DNA from: Sphingomonas sp.
GTDB lineage: Bacteria > Pseudomonadota > Alphaproteobacteria > Sphingomonadales > Sphingomonadaceae
Direction: 5' to 3'
DNA length: 45,627 nucleotides
Assembly: GCA_017849555.1 (NCBI GenBank)
Contig: JAFIGU010000086.1
Location: forward strand, 1-45,627
Positions 1-7,182 of the stretch are shown in pieces (position 1 is the first letter of the stretch; every line of letters begins with the position of its first letter). The translations under genes were made by a program, and so were the position numbers. The notes beneath the pieces are model-generated. The model was not told the DNA's origin and did no database searches. It was given only the letters and a program-made list of their open reading frames with translations.

Positions 1-20
1 GCCGCCCGCCGCGGAGCGGT

Positions 21-115
21 CGCCCGGAGAAGCCCGCCGGACGGCGTCGCTTGCTTGCGCGTAGCGTCAGCTACGCGACTGCGCTGCGCTCCTTGCCAGC
101 GGGCTTCTCCGGGCG
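21..115. repeat. 17-bp inverted repeat with inner hairpin
   Basis: The 17 bases at 21-37 (CGCCCGGAGAAGCCCGC) are perfectly reverse-complemented at 99-115. Inside the loop, CGCGTAGC (58-65) and GCTACGCG (70-77) form a second perfect 8-bp stem around a 4-nt loop. The nested palindromes resemble a REP/BIME-type element or the terminator of a gene lying outside the window; I cannot tell which. Confidence 0.6.
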
Positions 116-123
116 ATCACGAC

Positions 124-150
124 GTTGTTCTGAGTGAGTTTGGACCCTTA
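124..150 (+). repeat. Short dispersed motif, copy 1
   Basis: The motif GTTGTTCTGAGTGAGTTTGG followed by ACCCTTA recurs with few changes at 30913-30939, between lptD and surA. It has no coding sense in either place. It may be part of a small dispersed intergenic element. Confidence 0.4.
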
Positions 151-236
151 GTCGATCGTTTTGCGCAGACGGTAGCAGCCCGCGCGCCAACCGCAACGCA
201 TCGTAGAGGATTTGGAAACGCCACCCAGTTCCTCCC

Positions 237-331
237 GTCATTCCCGCGGAGGCGGGAATCCATAAGCACTGCGGTTTGCGATTCTATCGCAGAGACCAGC
301 CAGAATGGATTCCGGCCTTCGCGGGAATGAC
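237..331 (+). repeat. REP-like doublet, copy 1
   Basis: The element begins GTCATTCCCGC and ends GCGGGAATGAC, so its outer ends are inverted repeats. Each end also forms its own small stem (CCCGC...GCGGG). The reverse complement of 5112-5204 matches it at both ends and in the internal AAGCACTGC and CCAGAATGGATT blocks, so the two are copies of one family in opposite orientation. This layout is typical of bacterial interspersed mosaic or REP-doublet elements. Confidence 0.8.
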
Positions 332-356
332 AGACGAATATTCTCTAAACGCTCCG

Positions 357-908
357 TCAGCGCGGGCGTTGCGATCCCGGATCGAGCGCCGGCACGATGC
401 GCGCCGCTTCGCGCGGGTCGATGCCGGGGCGGGCGCCGGTCGCCAGCGGCTCGTCGCCGCGCATCGCGCTCGCCGCGCGCTGGATCGCCTCCACCAGCCG
501 CGGATAGATGCCGCAGCGGCACAGATTGGTGATCGCACCGGCGATCGCCTCGTCGCTCGGGTTGCGGTCGCGGCGGATCAGCACGGAGGCGGCCATGACG
601 ATGCCGGGGATGCAATAGCCGCATTGCGGCACATTGGCGGCGATCAGCGCGAGCTGCACCGGATGCGTGCGATCGGGCGACAGCCCCTCGATCGTGGTGA
701 CGAACGTGCCCTCCACCGCGTCGAGCGTGATCTGGCACGATTTGACCGCCTTGCCGTCGATATCGACGATGCACGCGCCGCAGCTGCCGGTGCCGCAGCC
801 ATATTTGGTCCCGGTGAGGTTCGATGCGTCGCGCAGCGCCCACAACAGCGGGGTCGCCGGGTCCATGCGATATTCGATCGCTTCGTTGTTCACCGTCAGC
901 TTGGGCAC
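357..908 (-). CDS. [2Fe-2S] small subunit of molybdenum hydroxylase (isoquinoline 1-oxidoreductase alpha-like)
   Basis: This 183-residue protein has the two iron-sulfur modules of the xanthine oxidase/isoquinoline oxidoreductase small subunit. The N-terminal plant-ferredoxin-type cluster uses Cys38, Cys43, Cys46 and Cys58. The C-terminal helical cluster uses Cys96, Cys99, Cys130 and Cys132 (QCGYC and LCRCG motifs). In the family it passes electrons between the molybdopterin large subunit and an acceptor such as a membrane cytochrome. The start is GTG at 908 with a weak AGG upstream. It lies 47 nt behind the CaiB gene on the same strand. The large subunit that normally follows is absent from the 356 bases downstream, which are repeats. 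The C-terminal ~30 residues after Met149 are a low-complexity tail beyond the usual end of the domain. Family assignment is firm; substrate is unknown. Confidence 0.9.
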   Translation of the reverse strand: MPKLTVNNEAIEYRMDPATPLLWALRDASNLTGTKYGCGTGSCGACIVDIDGKAVKSCQITLDAVEGTFVTTIEGLSPDRTHPVQLALIAANVPQCGYCIPGIVMAASVLIRRDRNPSDEAIAGAITNLCRCGIYPRLVEAIQRAASAMRGDEPLATGARPGIDPREAARIVPALDPGSQRPR

Positions 909-955
909 CGCGCCTGATTAGGCGAGGCGCGCGGCGATGGACAGCGGCGAAATTT

Positions 956-2104
956 TCACGTCCCCGTGCGGGAAGCGGCCTCCGGGGTAATCAGCGCTGC
1001 GATCTCCGCCGCGTCGAACCCCAATTCGCCGAGGATCGCCGCATCCTGCCGCTCGCCGGCCATGACCGGGGCGACGGTCGGGCTTTTCGAATAGCGCGGG
1101 GCAGGGGCCGGCTGGCGCACGCCGCCCGCCTCGACGAAGGTGCCGCGCGCGCGATTGTGCGGATGATCCCACGCCTCGTCGAAGCCGAGCACCGGGGCGA
1201 AGCACACTTCATGCCCGTCGAACGCGGTGACCCATTCGTCGCGGGTCTTCTCGCGGAAGCGGGCGGTCAATTCGTCCTTGAGCGCGGGCCATTGCCGCGC
1301 ATCCATCTGCGCCGCCCATTTCTCGTCCGTCAGCCCCATCACCTTGCGGAACTCGGCATAGAATTGCGGCTCGATCGCGCCCAATGAGATGAAGCGGCCG
1401 TCCTTCGTCTCGTAGGTGTCGTAGAAATGCGCCGCGGTATCGAGCAGGTTGGTGCCGCGCGCATCGCTCCACCGCCCCATCGCGCGGAACGACCACATCA
1501 TCGACATCAGCACCGCCGAGCCGTCGGTCATCGCGGCATCGACCACCTGGCCCTCGCCGGTCGCCCGCGCGTGGAGCAGCGCCGCGAGCATCCCAAAGGC
1601 CAGGAACATCCCGCCCCCGCCGAAATCGCCGACGAGGTTGATCGGCGGGGTCGGCTTCTCGTCCTTGCGGCCGAGCGCGTGGAGTGCGCCCGAAATCGCG
1701 ATATAGTTGATATCATGCCCCGGCTCGGAGGCCATCGGGCCGGTCTGCCCCCAGCCGGTCATCCGGCCGTAGACCAGCCTGGGATTGTCGGCGAGCAGCA
1801 CCTCCGGCCCGAGCCCGAGCCGTTCCATCACCCCGGGGCGGAAGCCCTCGATGATCGCGTCCGCGGATTTGACGATCCGTCGCACCGCCGCGATCGACGC
1901 GGGGTTCTTGAGATCGAGCCCGATCGACTTGCGGCTGCGCAGCAGCGAATCCTGCGCGTCGATCGTCAGCCCGCCACCGCGCGCCGGGCGATCGATGCGG
2001 ATCACCTCGGCGCCGTGATCGGCAAGCATCATCCCCGCGAACGGGCCGGGACCGATCCCGGCGAACTCGACGATACGGATGCCGGATAGGGGCGGGCTGC
2101 TCAC
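956..2104 (-). CDS. CaiB/BaiF family, alpha-methylacyl-CoA racemase-like
   Basis: This 382-residue protein belongs to the CaiB/BaiF family III CoA transferases and most resembles alpha-methylacyl-CoA racemase, which inverts the 2-methyl stereocentre of branched acyl-CoAs before beta-oxidation. The racemase catalytic trio can be placed: His130 in the GHDINY motif, Asp160 in GDFGGGG and Glu245 in AIEPQF. Their spacing equals that of His126/Asp156/Glu241 in the mycobacterial racemase. I chose GTG at 2104 because AGGAGA lies 8 nt upstream and the family N-terminus (LSGIRIVEFAGIGPGPFAG) starts at once; upstream in-frame codons give an unrelated basic extension. It is followed by the iron-sulfur subunit gene and is divergent from the amidohydrolases. 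Substrate is not shown by the sequence. Confidence 0.88.
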   Translation of the reverse strand: MSSPPLSGIRIVEFAGIGPGPFAGMMLADHGAEVIRIDRPARGGGLTIDAQDSLLRSRKSIGLDLKNPASIAAVRRIVKSADAIIEGFRPGVMERLGLGPEVLLADNPRLVYGRMTGWGQTGPMASEPGHDINYIAISGALHALGRKDEKPTPPINLVGDFGGGGMFLAFGMLAALLHARATGEGQVVDAAMTDGSAVLMSMMWSFRAMGRWSDARGTNLLDTAAHFYDTYETKDGRFISLGAIEPQFYAEFRKVMGLTDEKWAAQMDARQWPALKDELTARFREKTRDEWVTAFDGHEVCFAPVLGFDEAWDHPHNRARGTFVEAGGVRQPAPAPRYSKSPTVAPVMAGERQDAAILGELGFDAAEIAALITPEAASRTGT

Positions 2105-2112
2105 GACGTCTC

Positions 2113-2118
2113 TCTCCT
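2113..2118 (-). promoter_or_regulatory. Ribosome binding site of the CaiB gene
   Basis: Read on the minus strand this is AGGAGA, 8 nt before GTG at 2104. It decides the start in favour of GTG over in-frame codons as far upstream as 2203. Confidence 0.75.
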
Positions 2119-2140
2119 GCTTCGTTGCGCAACGCCTATC

Positions 2141-2161
2141 GCGCGACAAACGGCGCGACAA
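2141..2161. promoter_or_regulatory. 9-bp direct repeat, possible operator
   Basis: GCGCGACAA occurs at 2141-2149 and again at 2153-2161, a 12-bp period slightly above one helical turn. It lies about 37-57 bases upstream of the CaiB start in the gap between divergent genes, so it could be a regulator site. No regulator gene is nearby. Confidence 0.35.
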
Positions 2162-2200
2162 GCTAAACATGACAAAAGTTATGGAAGGCCTTTTGATCGT

Positions 2201-2224
2201 CATGCCGGGCTTGACCCGGCATCC
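2201..2224. repeat. Short REP hairpin (GCCGGG-CTTGA-CCCGGC)
   Basis: ATGCCGGG (2202-2209) and CCCGGCAT (2215-2222) make a perfect 8-bp stem around CTTGA. Related hairpins stand at 8601, 26491 and 45600. It lies between divergent genes, so it is more likely a dispersed REP unit than a terminator. Confidence 0.65.
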
Positions 2225-2372
2225 GGAGCCGCGAGTGGCGATGTCTGCGGCGCTGGATGCTGACGTTCGTCAGCATGAGGGGTGGGGGATTCTCGACAGG
2301 CGATCGAGCGATCCGTTCTTGCCTTTGCCCGGCCCGGCGGCCATCACCGCGCGCCATGATGGGAGATAAAAG

Positions 2373-3788
2373 ATGGGTCATGTGAGGGGGCTGCGCCTGC
2401 TTGCCGGAGCGGCGGTGGCGCTGTCGCTGGTGGCGTGCGGCGGGGCGAACGGGGAGCGGCCGAAAACCGCGTCGAGCACGCCGGGCAAGGCCTATTCCCG
2501 CGATCCTTACCCTTCGACCTATCATCGCTATCCCGGCGTCCCGACCCTGGTGCGCAACGTCACCGTGTTCGACGGCGAGGGCGGGCGGATCGACAATGGT
2601 TCGGTGCTGTGCGCCGACGGCAAGATCGTCGCGACCGGTCCGACGCTCGATGCCCCGGCGGGCGCCAGCGTGGTCGACGGGCAGGGCAAGTGGATCACCC
2701 CCGGCGTCATCGATATCCACAGCCATCTCGGCGATTATCCGAGCCCCGGCATCCGCGCGCTCTCCGACGGCAATGAGGCGACCGCGCCGGTCACCGCCGA
2801 CGTATGGGCCGAACATAGCGTGTGGCCGCAGGACCCGGGCTTCGGCCGCGCGCTCGCCAATGGCGGGGTGACGGCGCTGCAGATCCTGCCCGGCTCGGCC
2901 AATCTGTTCGGCGGGCGCTCGGTGGTGCTCAAGAACGTCTATGCGCGCACCACCCAGGCGATGAAATTCCCCGGCGCACCCTATGGCCTCAAGATGGCGT
3001 GCGGCGAGAATCCCAAGCGCGTCTATGGCTCCAAGGGCCGCGAGCCCTCGACGCGGATGGGCAATATCGCGGTCGATCGCGCGACCTGGGCCAAGGCGCA
3101 GACCTACAAGCGCAAATGGGACAAATATGAGCGCGACGGCGGCGATCAGCCCGAGCGCGACATCGCGATGGACACGCTGCGCGGGGTGCTCGCCGGCGAG
3201 ATCCGGGTGCAGAACCATTGCTACCGCGCCGACGAAATGGCCACCGTCCTCGATATGGCGAAGGAGTTCGGCTATCATGTCACCGCCTTCCACCACGCGG
3301 TAGAGGCGTACAAGATCGCCGATCTGCTCAAAGCCAATGACACCTGCGCCGCGGTGTGGGCCGATTGGTATGGCTTCAAGATGGAAAGCTATGACGGGAT
3401 CGGCGCCAATCTCGCCCTGCTCGAAAAGGCAGGCGCCTGCGCGATGATCCATTCCGACGACGCCAACGGTATCCAGCGGCTCAACCAGGAAGTCGCCAAG
3501 GCGCTGTCCGCCGGGCGCCGCGCGGGGATCGACATCCCCGATGCGGTGGCGTGGAAATGGCTGTCGCTCAACCCCGCCCGCGCGCTCGGGATCGACAATC
3601 AGACCGGCAGCCTCAAGCCGGGTAAGATGGCCGATGTCGTGCTGTGGAACGGCAATCCGTTCAGCGTCTATACCCGCCCCGAGAAGGTGTGGGTGGATGG
3701 CGCGCTGCTTTATGATGCCAATGATCCGAAACGACGCCCGGTGAGCGATTTCGAGCTTGGCCAGCCCGGCTCGGGAGACGTCAAATGA
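2373..3788 (+). CDS. Lipoprotein amidohydrolase (metal-dependent)
   Basis: This 471-residue protein is a member of the amidohydrolase (imidazolonepropionase/prolidase-like) superfamily. It begins with a lipoprotein signal ending LVAC at Cys22, so the enzyme is probably anchored in the envelope. The small beta domain (NVTVFDGEG, GKWITPG) leads into the metal site: His116 and His118 (HSH), then candidate ligands His282 (NHCYRAD), His307/His308 (FHH) and Asp362 (HSDD). The start ATG at 2373 has GGGAGA about 7 nt upstream. Its stop overlaps the start of the next amidohydrolase as ATGA. Family members cleave cyclic or peptide-like amide bonds; the substrate here cannot be read from sequence. Confidence 0.85.
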   Translation: MGHVRGLRLLAGAAVALSLVACGGANGERPKTASSTPGKAYSRDPYPSTYHRYPGVPTLVRNVTVFDGEGGRIDNGSVLCADGKIVATGPTLDAPAGASVVDGQGKWITPGVIDIHSHLGDYPSPGIRALSDGNEATAPVTADVWAEHSVWPQDPGFGRALANGGVTALQILPGSANLFGGRSVVLKNVYARTTQAMKFPGAPYGLKMACGENPKRVYGSKGREPSTRMGNIAVDRATWAKAQTYKRKWDKYERDGGDQPERDIAMDTLRGVLAGEIRVQNHCYRADEMATVLDMAKEFGYHVTAFHHAVEAYKIADLLKANDTCAAVWADWYGFKMESYDGIGANLALLEKAGACAMIHSDDANGIQRLNQEVAKALSAGRRAGIDIPDAVAWKWLSLNPARALGIDNQTGSLKPGKMADVVLWNGNPFSVYTRPEKVWVDGALLYDANDPKRRPVSDFELGQPGSGDVK

Positions 3789-5083
3789 TCCGCGCCCTGC
3801 TCCTTTCCGCCGCCGCGCTGATCGCCGCCCCGGCGCTGGCGCAGACCGTCGCGATCACCGGCGCCACCGTCGCGCTCGGCGACGGCAGCGCGCCGATCCA
3901 GAACGCCACGCTCGTCTTTCGCGACGGACGCATCATTGCCGCGGGCAGCGGGGTGGCGGCGCCCGCCGGTGCCGAGGTGATTGACGCGCACGGCAAGTGG
4001 GTTTCGCCCGGCCTCGTGGCCGGCTTCACCGGTCTCGGCCTGCACGATGCGAACGGGATCGAGGAAAGCAACGACGGCAGCGCCAAGGGCAGCCCGTTTG
4101 CCGCCGCGATCGACGTTTCCACCGCGATCAACCCGACCGGGGTGAAGATCGCCAACGAGCGGCTCGGCGGGGTGACCCGCGCGCTCGTCGCGCCCGATAC
4201 CGGCAATTCGATCTTCGCCGGGCAGGGCGCGGTGATCGATCTCGGCGACGATGCCGATCCGGTGATGCGCGCGCGCGCCTTCCAATATGTCGAGCTCGGC
4301 GAGCATGGCGCCCGCGACGCGGGCGGCAGCCGCCCCGCGGCTTATGCGCTGTTCCGCGACGCGCTCACCCAGGCGCAGGATTATCGCCGCAACCCGGCGA
4401 CGTTCGGGGGGCGCGATCGCGGCGCGCTGATCAAGCGCAGCGATGCCGAGGCGCTGCTCAAGGTGATCGACGGCCAGGTGCCACTGGTCGTCCATGTCGA
4501 CCGTGCAAGCGATATCCGCAATGTGCTGGGGCTGACCCGCGACTATCCCAAGCTGCGGCTGGTGCTGACCGGCGCGAGCGAGGGGTGGCGCGTCGGGCGT
4601 GAGATCGGCGCCGCCAAGGTGCCGGTGATCGCCGCCGCGCTCGCCGATCTGCCCGAGAGCTTCGAGGCGGTCGCCGCGACCGAATCGAACGTCGGACGGA
4701 TGCGCGCCGCGGGGGTGCAGGTCGGCCTTTCGGCGGACGGCGCATCGGGCGGCGAGCACAATATCCGCCAATATGCGGGCAATCTCGTCGCGATCACCCG
4801 CATCCCGGGCGCGACCGGGCTCGATTGGGGGCAGGCGCTCGCCTCGATCACCTCGGGGCCGGCCGCAGCGCTCGGGCTCGACGGCGAGATCGGCTCGCTC
4901 CGCCCCGGCCGCCGTGCCGATGTGATATTGTGGGACGGTGATCCGCTGGAGATCGAATCGCAACCGGTCGCGATCTGGATCGACGGCAAGCCGCAGCCGA
5001 TGCGCTCGCGCCAGACCGAATTGCGCGATCGCTATCTGACCCCGACCGAGGGCGCGCTGCCCAAGGCCTATGACCGGCGCTGA
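3785..5083 (+). CDS. Amidohydrolase-like protein lacking the HxH metal motif
   Basis: This 432-residue protein shares the fold of its upstream neighbour and carries a Sec signal (residues 1-20, ending APALAQ). The beta-sandwich parts (GKWVSPG near 70-76 and the C-terminal SLRPGRRADVILWDGDPL) are intact. The metal-binding segment is not: where the neighbour has DIHSHLG, this protein reads AGFTGLG, so the Asp and both His are replaced by Ala79, Phe81 and Gly83. A VHVDRASD segment and LSADG remain, but the second internal His is replaced in VLTGASEGW. It is probably catalytically inactive or uses another mechanism, and the 4-nt overlap suggests it is made in step with the active paralogue and may pair with it. 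Confidence 0.8.
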   Translation: MIRALLLSAAALIAAPALAQTVAITGATVALGDGSAPIQNATLVFRDGRIIAAGSGVAAPAGAEVIDAHGKWVSPGLVAGFTGLGLHDANGIEESNDGSAKGSPFAAAIDVSTAINPTGVKIANERLGGVTRALVAPDTGNSIFAGQGAVIDLGDDADPVMRARAFQYVELGEHGARDAGGSRPAAYALFRDALTQAQDYRRNPATFGGRDRGALIKRSDAEALLKVIDGQVPLVVHVDRASDIRNVLGLTRDYPKLRLVLTGASEGWRVGREIGAAKVPVIAAALADLPESFEAVAATESNVGRMRAAGVQVGLSADGASGGEHNIRQYAGNLVAITRIPGATGLDWGQALASITSGPAAALGLDGEIGSLRPGRRADVILWDGDPLEIESQPVAIWIDGKPQPMRSRQTELRDRYLTPTEGALPKAYDRR

Positions 5084-5111
5084 GATTATGTGAGAATGCC
5101 GCTCTTCTCCC

Positions 5112-5204
5112 GTCATTCCCGCGAAGGCGGGAATCCATTCTGGCCGGCCTTAGCAATCGAACCGCGACGGCAGTGCTTCTGGATTCCCGCCTTCGCGGGA
5201 ATGA
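5112..5204 (-). repeat. REP-like doublet, copy 2 (inverted)
   Basis: Same family as 237-331 but in opposite orientation, with GTCATTCCCGC at one end and GCGGGAATGAC at the other. It ends about 50 bases before the vWA gene start. The amidohydrolases, CaiB and iron-sulfur genes lie between the two inverted copies. Confidence 0.8.
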
Positions 5205-5238
5205 CGAAGGAAAGTTTGGCTGGCTTCTCAGGTCGCTT

Positions 5239-5244
5239 GGAGGA
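5239..5244 (+). promoter_or_regulatory. Ribosome binding site of the vWA gene
   Basis: GGAGGA stands 9 nt before ATG 5254. It sets the start there although the frame stays open upstream through the REP-like element. Confidence 0.8.
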
Positions 5245-5253
5245 ATTTACCCT

Positions 5254-6432
5254 ATGTTCCTGAACTTCCTGGACGAGCTGCGCGGTGCGGGGATTCCCGC
5301 GAGCCTCAAGGAGCATCTCTTGCTGCTCGAGGCGCTCGACAAGGAAGTGATCGATCGCACGCCTGAGGATTTCTATTATCTGAGCCGCGCGGTCTATGTG
5401 AAGGACGAGGGGCTGCTCGACCGGTTCGATCAGGTTTTTGCCAAGGTATTCAAGGGGATCGAGACGAGCTTCGCGCAGCCCGGCGCGGAGATCCCCGAGG
5501 ATTGGCTGAAGGCGGTCGCCGAGAAGTTCCTGACCCCCGAGGAGATGGAGGCGATCAAGTCGCTCGGCTCGTGGGAGGAAATCATGGAGACGCTCAAGAA
5601 GCGTCTCGAAGAGCAGCAGAAACGCCACGAGGGCGGCAACAAATGGGTCGGTACGGGGGGCACGTCCCCCTATGGCAATTCGGGCTACAATCCCGAGGGC
5701 GTGCGGATCGGCGGCGAGAGCAAGCAGAAGCGCGCGCTCAAGGTGTGGGACCAGCGCGAGTTCAAGAATTTCGACAGCACGCGCGAGCTCGGCACCCGCA
5801 ACATCAAGATCGCGTTGCGCCGGTTGCGCAAATTCGCGCGCGAGGGCGCGGCGGACGAGCTCGATATCGATGCGACGATCGACGGCACGGCGCGGCAGGG
5901 CTGGCTCGACGTCCATATGCGGCCCGAGCGGCGCAATGCGGTGAAATTGCTGCTGTTCCTCGACGTCGGCGGATCGATGGACCCGTTCATCAAGCTGTGC
6001 GAGGAATTGTTCTCCGCCGCGACCAGCGAGTTCAAGAACCTCGAATTCTTCTATTTCCACAATTGCCCCTATGAGGGGGTGTGGAAGGACAATCGCCGGC
6101 GCTTCGCCGAACGCACCCCGACCTGGGAGGTGCTCCACAAATTCCCCCACGATTACAAACTGGTGTTCGTCGGCGATGCGGCGATGAGCCCGTATGAGAT
6201 CACCCACCCGGGCGGCTCGGTCGAGCATTTCAACGAGGAATCGGGCGCGGTGTGGATGCAGCGGCTGGCGACCACTTATCCCGCGGCGGTGTGGCTCAAC
6301 CCGGTCGCGCAGGCGCAATGGGGCTATTCGCAATCGACCAAGATCATCCGCGAGTTGATGAACGATCGCATGTACCCGCTCACGCTTGCCGGGCTGGACG
6401 ATGCGATGCGCGAGTTGACGCGCAAGCGGTGA
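5254..6432 (+). CDS. vWA domain protein, CoxE-like
   Basis: This 392-residue protein has an alpha-helical N-terminal half (1-130), a Gly-rich linker (127-150) and a von Willebrand factor A domain from about 228. The metal-ion-dependent adhesion site reads LFLDVGGSMDP, giving Asp237, Gly239 and Ser241 in a DxGxS form; the first Ser of the classical DxSxS is Gly. Family members (VWA_CoxE, COG3825) usually work with a MoxR-type AAA ATPase in metal-cofactor maturation or complex remodelling. No MoxR gene is in the window, so the partner must be elsewhere. No signal peptide or membrane segment is visible; it should be cytoplasmic. Start ATG 5254 has GGAGGA 9 nt upstream. Function is inferred from family only. 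Confidence 0.82.
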   Translation: MFLNFLDELRGAGIPASLKEHLLLLEALDKEVIDRTPEDFYYLSRAVYVKDEGLLDRFDQVFAKVFKGIETSFAQPGAEIPEDWLKAVAEKFLTPEEMEAIKSLGSWEEIMETLKKRLEEQQKRHEGGNKWVGTGGTSPYGNSGYNPEGVRIGGESKQKRALKVWDQREFKNFDSTRELGTRNIKIALRRLRKFAREGAADELDIDATIDGTARQGWLDVHMRPERRNAVKLLLFLDVGGSMDPFIKLCEELFSAATSEFKNLEFFYFHNCPYEGVWKDNRRRFAERTPTWEVLHKFPHDYKLVFVGDAAMSPYEITHPGGSVEHFNEESGAVWMQRLATTYPAAVWLNPVAQAQWGYSQSTKIIRELMNDRMYPLTLAGLDDAMRELTRKR

Positions 6433-6481
6433 GGGCGGGTTGCTTGCGGTGATCGCGGTTCGCCCGTACGATCGGGCGATC

Positions 6482-6814
6482 ATGACGCGCCTGTTCTCCG
6501 CCTTGCTCGTCGCCTTCGCGATGTTGTGCGCGCCGGTGACGATGGGCCTCGGCGGCGGCGCGATGGCGCATCCCGCGACGGTGGCGGCCGACGTCAATTG
6601 CCCCGGGATGAGCCATTCGGCACCGACCCAGCAGAAGGCGGTGTTCGACGACAATTGCGCCGCGGCTTGCGCGGCGGTCGTCGGGCTGCCGGCGGCGGTC
6701 GAGAGCGAGACCTTTCTCGCAAATCCCCGCCTGTTCGCCGCCGCGCCGGCGGCCCTGACCGGCATATCCCCTGAAGCAACCGCCCCACCGCCACGCCCCG
6801 CTCCAGCGATCTGA
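6482..6814 (+). CDS. Small secreted protein, unknown function
   Basis: I do not recognise this 110-residue protein. It opens with a Sec-type signal (residues 1-29, hydrophobic core LFSALLVAFAMLCAPV, likely cut after AMA at 29). The mature part has a CPGMSH motif (Cys40, Met43, His45) and a CAAAC motif (Cys59, Cys63), then a Pro/Ala-rich tail. The Cys/Met/His set and the metal-binding-like gene 36 bp downstream suggest a role in periplasmic copper or other soft-metal handling, but this is inference. An earlier in-frame start at 6440 would add an unrelated stretch before the signal, so I prefer ATG 6482. It may be read together with the vWA gene, 49 bp upstream. Confidence 0.6.
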   Translation: MTRLFSALLVAFAMLCAPVTMGLGGGAMAHPATVAADVNCPGMSHSAPTQQKAVFDDNCAAACAAVVGLPAAVESETFLANPRLFAAAPAALTGISPEATAPPPRPAPAI

Positions 6815-6850
6815 TCACGAATTTTCGATCGATATCACTGGAGTTGGACA

Positions 6851-7084
6851 ATGAAGCTTCTCGTTTCGGCGATCGCACTCGCGATCGCATCGCCCGCGCT
6901 TGCGCATCAGAACGCCCCGGCCAATCCCCACGCGGGGCATGCGGCGCCCGCGAAGATGGAAACCTGCACGGCCGAACATGCCAAGATGGGGCATTGCAAG
7001 ATGGCCGCTGCGGCGGACAAAAAAGCCGATGGCATGAAGATGTCGAAGGACAAAAAGGCGGACGCGACCAAAGCGCCTAAATAG
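6851..7084 (+). CDS. His/Met/Cys-rich periplasmic peptide
   Basis: This 77-residue protein has a clear signal peptide (1-18, SPALA then HQ). The mature ~59 residues are rich in possible metal ligands: His19, His27, His30, Met36, Cys39, His43, Met46, His48, Cys49, Met51, Met62 and Met64. A CTAEHAKMGHCKM segment is followed by a Lys/Asp-rich repeat (DKKADGMKM, DKKADATK). The pattern fits a small periplasmic copper-binding protein. GGAG precedes ATG 6851 by about 7 nt, and a strong hairpin follows at 7100-7128. Gene reality is supported by the signal peptide, ribosome site and terminator; metal identity is inferred. Confidence 0.65.
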   Translation: MKLLVSAIALAIASPALAHQNAPANPHAGHAAPAKMETCTAEHAKMGHCKMAAAADKKADGMKMSKDKKADATKAPK

Positions 7085-7099
7085 GCGATCACGGAGTTG

Positions 7100-7128
7100 G
7101 CCGGGAGGCGTAACGCACGCCTCCCGGC
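7100..7128 (+). terminator. Hairpin after the His/Met-rich gene
   Basis: GCCGGGAGGCGT (7100-7111) and ACGCCTCCCGGC (7117-7128) form a perfect 12-bp stem with a 5-nt loop, 16 bases after the stop codon. A T-rich but interrupted stretch follows. It probably ends the transcript of the two small secreted proteins. Confidence 0.75.
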
Positions 7129-7182
7129 ATCTTGCGGCTTTGTTCTTGATATGTTTCAACTTGCACGATATCCTCGTCCAAG

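Larger units (their letters stand above)
1..356. other. Gene-free repeat region at window start
   Basis: I find no convincing gene here. The stretch holds a long inverted repeat (21-115), a short motif shared with the lptD-surA gap (124-150) and a ~95-bp REP-like doublet (237-331). Short open frames across it have arginine-rich, low-complexity translations and run straight through the repeats, so I do not call them. The region lies directly downstream of the iron-sulfur subunit gene that ends at 357. Confidence 0.7.

Noticed and set aside
55..330. Short open frame in the window-start repeats
   Set aside because: It runs through a hairpin, a dispersed motif and a REP doublet, with no ribosome site or similarity.
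5173..5253. N-terminal extension of the vWA gene
   Set aside because: The extra residues come from the REP-like repeat; a good ribosome site points to ATG 5254.
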